Shown here one piece after another: positions 43,801 through 64,000 of a stretch of 64,000 bases of DNA; within the stretch, counting starts at the first letter, position 1, and each line of letters begins with the position of its first letter. A model generated the notes under the pieces. That model did not search any database. It was not told where the DNA came from and saw only the letters and a list, made by a program, of their open reading frames with translations. Origin of the DNA: Trematomus loennbergii (taxonomy: Eukaryota; Chordata; Actinopteri; Perciformes; Nototheniidae); contig JAAOOA010000028.1 of the NCBI GenBank assembly GCA_012861695.1, forward strand, positions 11,820,470-11,884,469. Direction: 5' to 3'. Made by a program: the position numbers and the translations under genes.

Positions 43801-46467
43801 GAGCAAACACATCGTAGAACGTCTCGCGGGCGCGCGCAGATGGAGGACAGTGGACTGGACAGACACAAAAAATATACCGCACTCACTAACGATGTCACAA
43901 CAATCGATGTTCAGGTTTTCATTTTAAAGAGTAAGAAGAGTCATCCTCACAGCAGGTGCCGCCTTAGAGAGACGAGAGTGTGTTTAATGTTGTGCCCCGC
44001 TGAGCTCAGTCCCTCTGCGGGACAACAGAAAATAGCATCCCAGTCCCGGCGGCTCCACAGCCACATCTCATAAAGTACCCTCAGACACTTTTTGGACAAA
44101 AGAAAAGGAGCTCCGCTGCCCACTGGTATGACAAGAACACATTCTTGGAGTATAGCATTAGCAAGGACAGTGTGTTTTGTAAAATATGCCGGCATTTTAG
44201 TGAGAGGCGGGGCCGGCGGAGAAGATACATTCAGTCGCCATGGTTACAGGGACTGGAAACATATCGACTATGCTCTCAGTAAACACGAATGCAGCGCAGC
44301 TCATGCAATAGCTATGGAGAGAAATACAAACTACAGACAGTGCGAGAAGTCTGACCATGGAACCATCCTCCATCAGCTACTCAACCCAGAGGGCCGACAG
44401 GGAGAGATCATTGAGAAAAATCGGGAACACGTAAAGTTTTACCGGACATAATTGTCACGTGTGCAAAGCAAGAGATTCCTCATTTCATATTGAGACTAAA
44501 TATCTAGGGAAATGATTAAAAAACGTAGAGCTAAAATGTCATGCCATTTGCAACTACCAGAGCGCACCCAGACGCATTCTCCAGCCCAAATCAGCAAAGC
44601 TTATGAGTGTGAAGCAACAGTGTCTGCTGCCCAAAAGCTCTGCAGTATCAGAAGGAAGTAGCCTAATGATAAATCTGCAGCCTCTGAAAAGTGCTGCGTC
44701 AGAGAACCAGTGCCTTTTACGCACGGCCGCTCACTTCGCTCGATCCGCTAAAGGACAGCAGGCTGCAATCTAACCACACAGACACACATCAGGTGCTCGC
44801 TCATTATTCCATATTCTGCCGTTGTATGCTCTTTGTTTCTAAACGTATCAATGTATTGTGAACCAAAACTAAATAACATGCAGTATAACATTTATTTTCA
44901 CTCATTGCGGCGTGCCGCTTAATCATTTAAATAATATTTAAGCTTCTCATAAGTGAAAATGTTTAAAAGAGAAGGGTTTTGAAAAAGTGTCTTTACTATA
45001 GGAAATATGCATTACACAGTTGCCTACAATGATATGCAGGCATTTATTTTTATTACATTTTTGTTAACGAGAAACATCTATTAGAACAGGCCCAGCCGAA
45101 ATTACATTGGCCCACCCACAATTGAAATCCTGGCGCCGCGGCTGTGCGAAACAGATATGTTTTTGTCTCAATTTACTAGTTCTCAGTTATTATACCTTGG
45201 AGATGCAGGTTATGTGGACTTTTCAGTGAGTAGTCTGAACTAGAATGACATGTTGGTCAAGAGAGGTATATACTAAACTGGGCAGTGCTACAGATGGGCC
45301 AAAACATTATAAGCATTATTTCCTTACAGGCCAATCCCTGAAAAGAAAATGCTTAATAAAATAAAGCATCCTGAGTCACCAGTCATGACTAAACTTTTCT
45401 GAGGTAAAAATCAGGAATGACAGGCTTAACTGAAATGGTTTCATTATGTTTTGATTGACAGCCATGATGCTGGTAATAAACAGGAAGAACGTTGAATTTG
45501 CTTCTATTGAGGTTAAGGTTCCTGAGTCATTTATTTATTCCTTGGAATAGCTGTTCTACTTGTTCTTGTATTTTCACGCCAGAGTGACCTAACATGGCTG
45601 ACTATTTGTACCTGGCTCCACGTGGACTAGAGTTTATGCTGACTCAAAATCCCTAAAGCGACTTATCTCTGGAGTCTCCTAACAGCGTCATACCCATCGA
45701 TCCAGTACTTTGTCTGTTGAAGTGTGTTGTTTGCTGCAGTCCAACACAAAGCTGTTTGGAAGTAGGCTATTTTCAAGTGATGTGGGTGAGAGAATGCTTG
45801 GATTGTATGCAAACCACACAGAGCCAAACTTATGTCAGCCCACAGAACAAACTAAAGAGAGTAAAACCACAGAAAGAGCTTCACATATTTCAGTTATTTC
45901 TATGTGTCCCTTTCTTCTACCAGAATAAAACTCACCTAACTACATGTAACTAACTGTATGTCACAGGTTCAGTGCTATGATCCAGAGGCAGACTCTTGGT
46001 TACTGCGGGCCAACATCCCCATCGCTAAGCGTTGTATCACAGCAGTGTCCCTCAACAACATGATCTATGTGTGCGGGGGTCTCACCAAGTCCATCTTCTG
46101 CTACGACCCCATAGAGGACTACTGGATCCATGTGGTTCACACCTTCAGCAAACAGGTAACATATTCAATGCAGATACTAAGAACTCCAGGAACAGATGGT
46201 TTTAACTCAGCTCAAAGTATTCTTTAAGAGCTGCAACCTTACATTTCTGCCTCTCTTTTGCTTCAGGAGAGCTGTGGCATGTCAGTGTGCAACGGCAAGA
46301 TCTTCATCCTTGGTGGGAGAGGGGAAAATGGCCTGGCAAGCGACACCATCCTGTGTTACGACCCGTCATCGGGCATCATCACAGGAGTGGCCGCCATGCC
46401 ACGGCCGATCTCCTACCATGGCTGTGTCACCATCCACCGCTACAATGACAAGTGCCGCAGGCCCTGA
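31823..46467 (+). CDS. klhl24: Kelch-like protein 24, BTB-BACK-Kelch adaptor of CUL3 ubiquitin ligase
   Basis: Substrate adaptor of CUL3-RING ubiquitin ligase; in mammals it controls keratin-14 and kainate-receptor levels and its own turnover. Seven coding exons: 31823-31896, 31994-32837, 34698-34882, 38459-38577, 43335-43523, 45967-46155 and 46267-46467. With two apparent one-base losses allowed for, the product is 600 aa, the family length. The BTB domain (about 60-135, [27 protein letters not shown]) and BACK domain (about 140-245) come from exon 2. Six Kelch repeats (about 310-590) follow, with GG doublets at VVVGGCE, SGGRIN, AVGGYDG, VIGGGP, CGGLTK and LGGRGEN. The start MVLILGRR matches the family N-terminus, the region affected by start-loss alleles in human skin fragility. 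Frame breaks: A run at 31870-31873 and G run at 32216-32218. Intron 5 contains a hAT copy 9 nt after the donor GT begins. Confidence 0.95.
31967..31985. repeat. (TGT)n microsatellite before klhl24 exon 2
   Basis: Six or so TGT units end 8 bases before the exon-2 acceptor, standing in for its polypyrimidine tract. Confidence 0.7.
34883..38458. other. klhl24 intron 3, no further gene
   Basis: 3.6 kb of intron. Open frames here are short, lack splice context and show no conserved motif on either strand. Confidence 0.6.
38578..43334. other. klhl24 intron 4, no further gene
   Basis: 4.8 kb of AT-rich intron with pyrimidine-rich stretches and a short (TCC)n tract near 41206-41223. No exon, RNA gene or bordered transposon was recognised. 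Confidence 0.6.
43533..45144 (+). mobile_element. Internally deleted hAT copy (1612 bp) in klhl24 intron 5
   Basis: Ends CAGCCGCGGCG and its inverted copy at 45144, with a perfect 8-bp duplication TGCGAAAC at 43525-43532 and 45145-45152. Both end regions closely match the 16434-20684 element, but about 2.5 kb of the transposase region is missing. The junction at about 44481 joins sequence equivalent to 17465 and 19976 of the long copy, with one base (C) shared at the joint. It is non-autonomous and would depend on a transposase such as that of the longer copy. Confidence 0.93.
43840..44452 (+). pseudogene. Truncated hAT transposase remnant
   Basis: N-terminal part of the transposase (zinc-finger region through the [15 protein letters not shown] segment) with small indels relative to the longer copy, ending in a TAA just before the internal deletion. 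It keeps an ATG (43840) followed by EDSGLDRH where the longer copy has AAG. The catalytic region and dimerisation block are absent, so it cannot be active. Confidence 0.85.
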
Positions 46468-47337
46468 CCATGAACAGGCACACAGAAACACACACTAAAG
46501 AACTTAAACCCTTCAAGTTCACTCTATGCACAACACACACAATAACATACTTGTTTATAACAGTCCCACTTTGTCCATTTTACCGCTACCACACATTTAT
46601 TTTCCCACAGCATCGTGTAGCAATACTTCCGGTTACTCATGGTGGTGCTGTGAATCTTTTGCAGTTGTGTATCAAAGTTAAATCCAATCTGTAGAAATTA
46701 ACATGGGTTGATGATGAGTTGTATATAACCTGAGCTAAAGTGGAGTCAGATCAACATGGCAGGTGTGCCTTGCATTAAGAGTAACTGCACATTGTTGGGA
46801 AGTAACAGATCATAAATTATAGAAGTAAAGGGCTTTGATTATCATAAATGTAAAATAAATAGAAATGCAAAAAAAATTTTTATTGAAAATGTTGTGAGTA
46901 CATTTTAATTTGAGATTCATTTCTAATCCTAGGAATTGTGTTCTGTGGTAAAACAATTCTAAACTCACTTATTTAAGAAATAAAGTAAAGTCACTTATTT
47001 GCTTCCATAATTGCATTTTTGGTGGATTCAATTAATGGGCGACAATTTATAATAACATTATTCAGTCAATTCATAATAATTAATTTAATTACAATAGTGG
47101 TTACAAGTATGTTGACAGTTTGAAACTGATCTACCCCACCCTGTGCTTTTATTACTGTGCAAAGTAACCTCATCCTGAGATTGCTGATGAGCTGAATTGA
47201 TTGATTGAATTGAGGTTGTGCTGATGAACAAAAACCCCTAAGGCAAAAAAAAAGAAAATTGCCCTGACAAAAATTAGCCAAGAATTATCTACCTGCAGCA
47301 GAACAAATATTTGTTGACTGACAAATCAAAGATCAAA

Positions 47338-47425
47338 GGCTTTATTTGTCATATGCACAATAGCTGCAGCATAGTTTTGTCAAAGACAATCTTGAGTCTC
47401 AAGCTCCTCCAATAGTGCAACATTC
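47338..47425. repeat. Dispersed repeat fragment, same family as 52508-52605
   Basis: Shares the order 'ttgtcata(t)gcaca', 'gctgcag/ctacag..tag', 'tcttg.gtc', 'ctcc', 'aatgca/agtgca' with the stretch at 52508-52605. Probably a retroelement tail; not named. Confidence 0.45.
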
Positions 47426-47432
47426 AATATTT

Positions 47433-48146
47433 TTAAAGGTCCCATGTCATGGCCATTTCTACTGATCATATTTCCATTGTTGAGGTCTATTAGAATAGAT
47501 TTAAATTGTGCAATTTTCCAAAATCACATTGGTTTCTCATACAGCATCTCTGTATAGTATGTGTATTCACCAGGTATTCACTCTCTGTCCTAAACGGCTT
47601 GTTGGAGCTCCTGCCCCCCCCTCCCTGTGAGCCCAGTGTGCTCTGATTGGTCGGGACGCTGCGAGGCTCGTTGCTGCTCGCCGCTGCTGCGAGCTGCTGC
47701 AAGGAGCGGATATTGATATTGAGTAAGAAAAAGGTTTATAACGCTGTGAGAATGGGTCTGCGGAGAGCATTTCTCCGCGATCCCAACTCGTCTATTACCA
47801 GCGTTCAGGGAGCTCTATGCAAGTCAATGGGGACTCCCTGTTAGTTAGTCAAGGGATCCTGGTGTGTGAGGTGCTCCGCGGATTGGTCCATTTGGGCCAA
47901 TCCGGTCATTTGTTGTTGATTTGGGTCACACGCCACAGAACCCAGGAAGCAAACATTGGAAAATTAGAAATCTCCAACGAGGCGTTTTGGGGCAGCATAG
48001 ACAGGTCTTTTCTGTGTTAGAGTTTTACTCGCTACAGGGTGTACTTTGAGGGTTTTTGACTCTGCAGACCGTTTACATGCATAAAAACCTTCATAACACA
48101 CAAGGGGACGGGTAATAACCGGAAAAGCATGACATGGGCCCTTTAA
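47433..48146. mobile_element. 714-bp TTAA-flanked non-autonomous element
   Basis: The left end TTAAAGGTCCCATGTCATG and the right end read inverted (TTAAAGGGCCCATGTCATG) match at 18 of 19 positions. TTAA lies at both borders (47433-47436, 48143-48146). The interior is non-coding. One end is shared with the fragment at 27375. Confidence 0.8.
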
Positions 48147-50272
48147 CTAAGTTGGCCAGGTCAGATCTACTGTATAACCATGTACCCAATGCACTCCATG
48201 CAATCCTTCAGAACAGTACAGCATGGTACTAGTAAAGAACATTAAAAAGTACCGCACTCCCTTTTTTTAACTCTTTTCTTGATACTTAAAATGACCTTGA
48301 TAAAAATGTGGTAAACAGTCAGTCAGCTGCTCTTCCACGGTATCAGTGGTCATAGGGTAAAGAGAAGAGATAAAAAGTGGACACTGTACAAATATAGTGG
48401 AACACAGCCACTGTTGGCTCTGCCCTCTTGTTTCCTTGTTCACTTCCCGTGTGCATTTCCCTTCTCCTCCAGCTGTGTCATCACCTCAAACTTCGGTATC
48501 TCCTTTTTTGTTTTTGCTCTATTTTAATTATTGTTAAATTCATTACAGACTGTTTTATTTTTTTTATTATCTTAAGTTATACTTGTTTGTCTTTTTTACA
48601 ATTGGATTTTTACTGTATTATGAGTAGCTTTAGGGTGTGTTTTTCATATCAATGTTTGTTCATTGATGTACTTGGTGTATGGGTGTTTTTTTAGATGTGA
48701 GAAGCCTTTGTAGATCAAACTCAAAGACTGCTCTGAATAAGTGGTTTGCATGCTGGGTATGTGTGTGTGTATGTGACTTTTACGACTGAGTCTAAATGTG
48801 TAGGAGCCAAAAAGTATATCAATGTTAGTGTAAGCATCACACATGACTGTTCTTCTGTTCACAGAAGTTTTAACACTGATGGATCACACCTCTCACCTCT
48901 GCACTTACATGTAAAGATGTAATTTGGGGTACCTGTAGGTATGTCAAAGTGTGTATGTGTGTATTTGTGTTTACTGGTAAGCTTAGGTGGTGTGTGTAGC
49001 AGTGCTGCACCCCACACAGGGAAGGGGTTAAGAGTTTTGAATGGGACGTGTTTTGAATGATGTGGCTCACGTGAGTAAAAGTCACCTTTTACTATAGTAG
49101 GTGTTAATAGACAAGAGATATTGCTGTGAATATAACTTTATTATGTTTTCTTTGTGTATTTAAATGTGCCTCTTTTTTGGTTGCATATTACGTTTTCTCG
49201 TAACTGAGGGCCCCAATAGTGCACTTAAATGTAGAACCTTAAGCCAATGATTTCCTTTTTGTTTTACTGTATCAGTAAATGTTCTTTGCTTTCATGTGAC
49301 GTATGTGAGAGACCAGAAGGGAACCTTTAAGCTCCTCTTGTTAGCCACTACCTGCTAAATCTCTGATGAAAAAAACACAATAACTGCTACAATAGAACAA
49401 TGTCAATAAGAGGTCTTTGGCTTTACATTGGAGGTTAAAAGGTTGGTTTTTCTCACAATACAGAGAGTGTTCTTCCAACTGTCACAATGGCAAAAGCCAT
49501 CCTCCAGGCGTTATCTCTAATGAGCGCAACAAAAATATAGGTTGTTAAGAAACATTCTCAGGCCTGCCCACAGTCCTTAACATAGGTAACTTAACTGTAC
49601 TGAAGGGTGACTCCGGAGACAAGAGGACATTTGGGGGTGAGAATGTGGTAGCGCAAAAGAGTCAGAAGGAGTTAGACAAAATGGTGAGTGAGAGAAAATT
49701 TGAGTGTGTGTGCGTCACACATAACAACACTATATGTTGATTAATTGATTTTCATTATTTTCTATGTAGAGGCCTCTAAACATTGTTTACTTTTATAAGA
49801 TTGTTCATTGTTCTTATCAATTGATCTGTGTTTCTTTCATTTTGATTGTTGTGGAGAACAGAAATATTTTGATTCCCACATGCAAAAATGGCATGCCAAA
49901 TCAAACCCCCAAAAGCGGACCGTTAAAGTTGAGTGATGTATTTTAATATGAATGTAGTTATAAACCAAAGTGGATTAGATTCAAGCACAAAGGTTACTTT
50001 GTTGTAAAATGGCAATGGATAAACAATGCTTGCATGCAAGGTAGGGGGCTTGAGTTTGTTGAATAATGCCCGATGTGCCTTAATTAAAAAGAATGACGAG
50101 TGGGGTATTTAATGGTATCATTTTGATATAAATTGTCCTTATTGATGTATGATGTGATATTTTAACACCACTTACTCCTCAGACGCTCTTTGTTCAACTG
50201 CGAGAAAGTTTTGGATTTTTGTAAACTGCATAATGTTGAAATGTAATGGTTGACTTGTGTAAGAGAAACATC

Positions 50273-50278
50273 AATAAA
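50273..50278 (+). terminator. Candidate klhl24 polyadenylation signal
   Basis: AATAAA followed by a T-rich and GT-containing downstream stretch (50280-50320), the usual layout of a cleavage site. Confidence 0.5.
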
Positions 50279-50300
50279 GTGTTTTCTTTCCGTATCGCTT

Positions 50301-52140
50301 CTTGTGTCCTGACCAGTTTTGTTCTGTATTTGAATGCGTTGTCAAATGATAATGGTAATGTAGATTATCTTCATGACAGCTTTCAATATTAAGCTAAGAG
50401 GGATGTCCTGATAATAGATTTTCTGTGAAAGAAATCAGAAGATTGAGATGAAAAACAGGATGTAATGAATGAAGTTGACACAACCATTTACTGAACATTT
50501 CCATTTGAATTAGTATTAGCATATTGAACTTCACACCATAAACACGAGGGAGATAGAAATGAAGCAATTGTACTAAAGATTTGAACCCACTGCACCACTT
50601 ACTACACCGCAGATTTCAATAGAGACGTCAAATATTTTTTACCACCAACAAGAAATACAATACTTACAATACAATACTGTCTTATCAAACTTTATGCAAT
50701 CTGCCTCATATGGCTAATGCATCCTGTGTCATCAAGGGATGAATCAATCATGTTGGTGATCTGTTAATGAGCCATTGTGTTGAACAAGAAAACAGCACAT
50801 AAAACCAGACATACTGTTTCAAGGATTGAGCAACTTGTGTTACATAAAGGCCTTTGTGTTTGGTCATATGTGTTGATTTATGTTCTCCTTATTATGGTTT
50901 GGTTCAATGAAAACCACAAAAATTCTTCTCACAGATTCTTATGTCTCTCAAATCACACTAAACAATATGGAAAGTATTTAGCGTTCATCAGTAGAGACTA
51001 CTAACACACACTCACAGACAGGAAAACCCTCTATTTCTTACTTGTGTCAGTTCATTAATCTATTAAATTCACATGGTAATTGCAGCATGCTACCCCCTTA
51101 CATCCATACTCATCTTTAAAATCTACACTGCTGAAAGAGAGGTTTATGTTTTACAATTTACAAAAAAAAAAAAAATGTGCTCATTGCTTTACATACATGC
51201 TTTTTGAAATGTGTCAGAATGATGAATATTAATTGTTTTTTACCATCTAATAATCATGTATTGTGTGGCTCAAATGAAACCCATAGCTGTATGGATAACA
51301 GGTTCACTTGTGGACTTGATTAAAGGAATGATAGTGAGGCCTAAAGCAATGATAGTAGGGACATGATACTGCATGTGACTGATTCCCTTAAATGTACTCA
51401 TCAGAAACTTGTTTTAGTTCGTGTCAGGTGTTTTTCATAGCATGCTGTTTAACATTGCAGTCACACTTAAACATGTAAAGGCCTATATTTAGTAAGAATT
51501 TGCAGTCTTAATATACATATGGGTCAATAGTCATTACCTACTCTCCTGGCTTAAAAGCAAGTATATGTTTGTAGACATATTTCGGCCATAGTCATGTGAT
51601 TCCTTTTTGTATTTTCCATTGAAACAATCATGAAATAAAAAAATTACGATAGAGAAGTTAAATAATTATAGAGTTTATTATGTATTGTTACATCTTGTAA
51701 AAAATATGATTATATTGAACGATTTTTTTCAACTAAACAACACAACCACCTAATAAATAGGGAGTTATGCATAGTTAAAAGACTCATACAAACTATCAGA
51801 TAAAAGCTTTAAAATATTCATGGGGGTGTAAGACTACTACCACTAGTGCCAATATAAGAGTGAATTAAGACTTCTATCCAGAAGTGCTAGGATTATTTAA
51901 AAAATGTTTTAATATATAATAATAATATCGTGAAAAAATAAAGAGAGATTACAATGCATAGTTTACATGAGTGTGCTCCGACCTTAGTGTCATCTGTTCT
52001 GTAGAATACTGGTCCCTGGTGGCTGTTTTGATGAAGTGCAAAGCTAACTGTCCACCACTTAGTTAGCTTACTTGTCCACCTCGAGATTTAGCAATTTACT
52101 AAACACAAGTGTGGAAATTGATATAGAATAACTCAAAGGA
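50301..52140. other. Intergenic DNA, nothing recognised
   Basis: AT-rich, with a poly-A tract near 51163-51175. No exon, RNA gene or bordered repeat seen. Confidence 0.5.
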
Positions 52141-52500
52141 TATGTTCCCACTGAATTAAAACACACGCCTCACACAGAGACGTTGCTCTGCAACACAGGG
52201 TGCTCCAGTAAGTTTGCATTTCAAATTGATTCAATCGGTGTCTACAAATGTGTGCTAACGTTAGCTAAATTAGCAAACAAAGATAGCGTTTGTTTAACGT
52301 AACGGGGCTACCGGCTACACGAAAGACAGGCACGGATTGATGCAAATACACAGTTTGTTAGACAGACTGGTGGCCTAACGTGTAATGTGTTTGTTAAGAT
52401 AACTTGGTTCATTGAAGGCTATGGTTGCGCTGCTAATGTTAGCTGTGTGCATTAGCCTCACTGCTAGCCGGCTAATTCGATGCTAACTACCATCACAAAT
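52141..52500 (+). promoter_or_regulatory. Probable yeats2 promoter/5'UTR region
   Basis: Located 220-580 bp before the first coding exon. It contains CpG-bearing sequence, the palindrome GCTAACGTTAGC at 52254-52265 and several further GCTAA/TTAGC repeats, unlike the flanking AT-rich DNA. A non-coding first exon should lie here because the ATG exon has its own acceptor at 52712. The start site is not determined. Confidence 0.4.
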
Positions 52501-52507
52501 CCCAATC

Positions 52508-52605
52508 TTAAAGATTGTATTGTCATATACACAGCTACAGTGTAGTTATGCAATGGAAGTCTTGGGTCACTGGTTCCTCAAACAATGCACTTTACATATA
52601 TACAA
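52508..52605. repeat. Dispersed repeat fragment related to 47338-47425
   Basis: 'ttgtcatatacacagctacagtg' type sequence followed by 'gtcttgggtc' and 'aacaatgca', a pattern repeated in the klhl24 3' region. Confidence 0.45.
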
Positions 52606-52718
52606 GACAAAAAATGAAGTACCATCACAACTGGCTGTGATATAATATTGATGTGACTAGCTTGCATTAGCTGTTTATATATGCATGTTTGCTAATATCT
52701 TCTTCTTTGCAGGCAGCA

Positions 52719-63647
<10,929 letters not shown>

Positions 63648-64000
63648 GTGAGACATGCTATAATGACCCTTGAAATGCAGACATTGGCTAAAGAACTCTG
63701 TTAATAGTTGTTTACCAACGCCCTCTGCTGCTGCTTAATTATAGTTTTCAGTCACTTACTTATTAACACACTCCTGTCCAGCTCTTGGGAGTTGTTCAGG
63801 ACCAGGGAAATATTCTCTTTCACTTTTAGTAGAATGTCTACCTCCTCCACCTCCACTTTAAAAAGTTGGGGCTTAGGTTATATAGTAAGGAATTTCTAAG
63901 TGAGTTAAGAAAGCCTGAACATAGTTGCTATTTCAGCTGATGCTTTGCACAACTCATTACTTATAATATATTGCTCTCCTTCTGTGTCTTTTACATGGAA
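63648..64000. other. yeats2 intron at the window edge
   Basis: Sequence after the donor at 63648. No further exon is recognisable before the window ends. Confidence 0.6.

Larger units (their letters stand above)
46468..50300 (+). other. klhl24 3'UTR (long) with embedded repeats
   Basis: No coding exon between the klhl24 stop and the yeats2 start. A well-formed AATAAA at 50273-50278, followed by a T/G-rich stretch, suggests a 3.8-kb 3'UTR; human KLHL24 also has a long one. It would include the transposon at 47433-48146. Confidence 0.5.

Noticed and set aside
31823..46467. klhl24 as a pseudogene because of two frame breaks
   Set aside because: All seven exons, splice sites and the 600-residue length are preserved; both breaks are one-base homopolymer losses like those in neighbouring genes.

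Overview
This window is teleost (ray-finned fish) genomic DNA. The evidence is vertebrate genes split into short exons with GT-AG introns, very compact intergenic spaces, and a repeat load made of typical fish DNA transposons (hAT elements with 8-bp target duplications, TTAA-flanked non-autonomous elements, a foldback element, a CR1/L2-like LINE tail). I see no bacterial operon, CRISPR array, viral genome, rRNA or tRNA.

Layout, all genes on the + strand: (1) 1118-2739, last six exons of a voltage-gated K+ channel beta subunit, best fit kcnab1; (2) 4480-15210, promoter, 5'UTR and full gene of PAS-domain kinase pask (20 coding exons); (3) 16242-23224, mitochondrial ribosome-assembly factor mterf4 (4 exons), whose first intron carries a 4.25-kb hAT transposon with a long intact transposase frame; (4) 24736-25691, single-exon orphan GPCR resembling GPR148; (5) 26416-28974, a cluster of nested non-autonomous DNA transposons; (6) about 30000-50300, BTB-Kelch ubiquitin-ligase adaptor klhl24 (7 coding exons, long 3'UTR), with a second, internally deleted copy of the same hAT element inserted 9 nt downstream of exon 5; (7) 52719-63647 and beyond the edge, YEATS-domain chromatin reader yeats2 (first 16 coding exons found), with a LINE tail, a 1.15-kb foldback element and another hAT-like element in its introns. 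The genes do not form one pathway. pask-mterf4 and klhl24-yeats2 are neighbour pairs that, from memory, also sit close together in human.

The most consequential observation is technical. Five of the six host genes have reading frames broken only by single-base losses (ten in all), and each can be restored by adding one base to a short homopolymer. This looks like a consensus-sequence error rather than decay of five unrelated genes. The strongest biological observations are the two related hAT insertions with perfect 8-bp duplications, one of which duplicated the klhl24 exon-5 splice donor; the foldback element bounded by inverted 20-bp tandem arrays in yeats2; and the nested transposon cluster. 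I did not find a convincing previously undescribed gene system.
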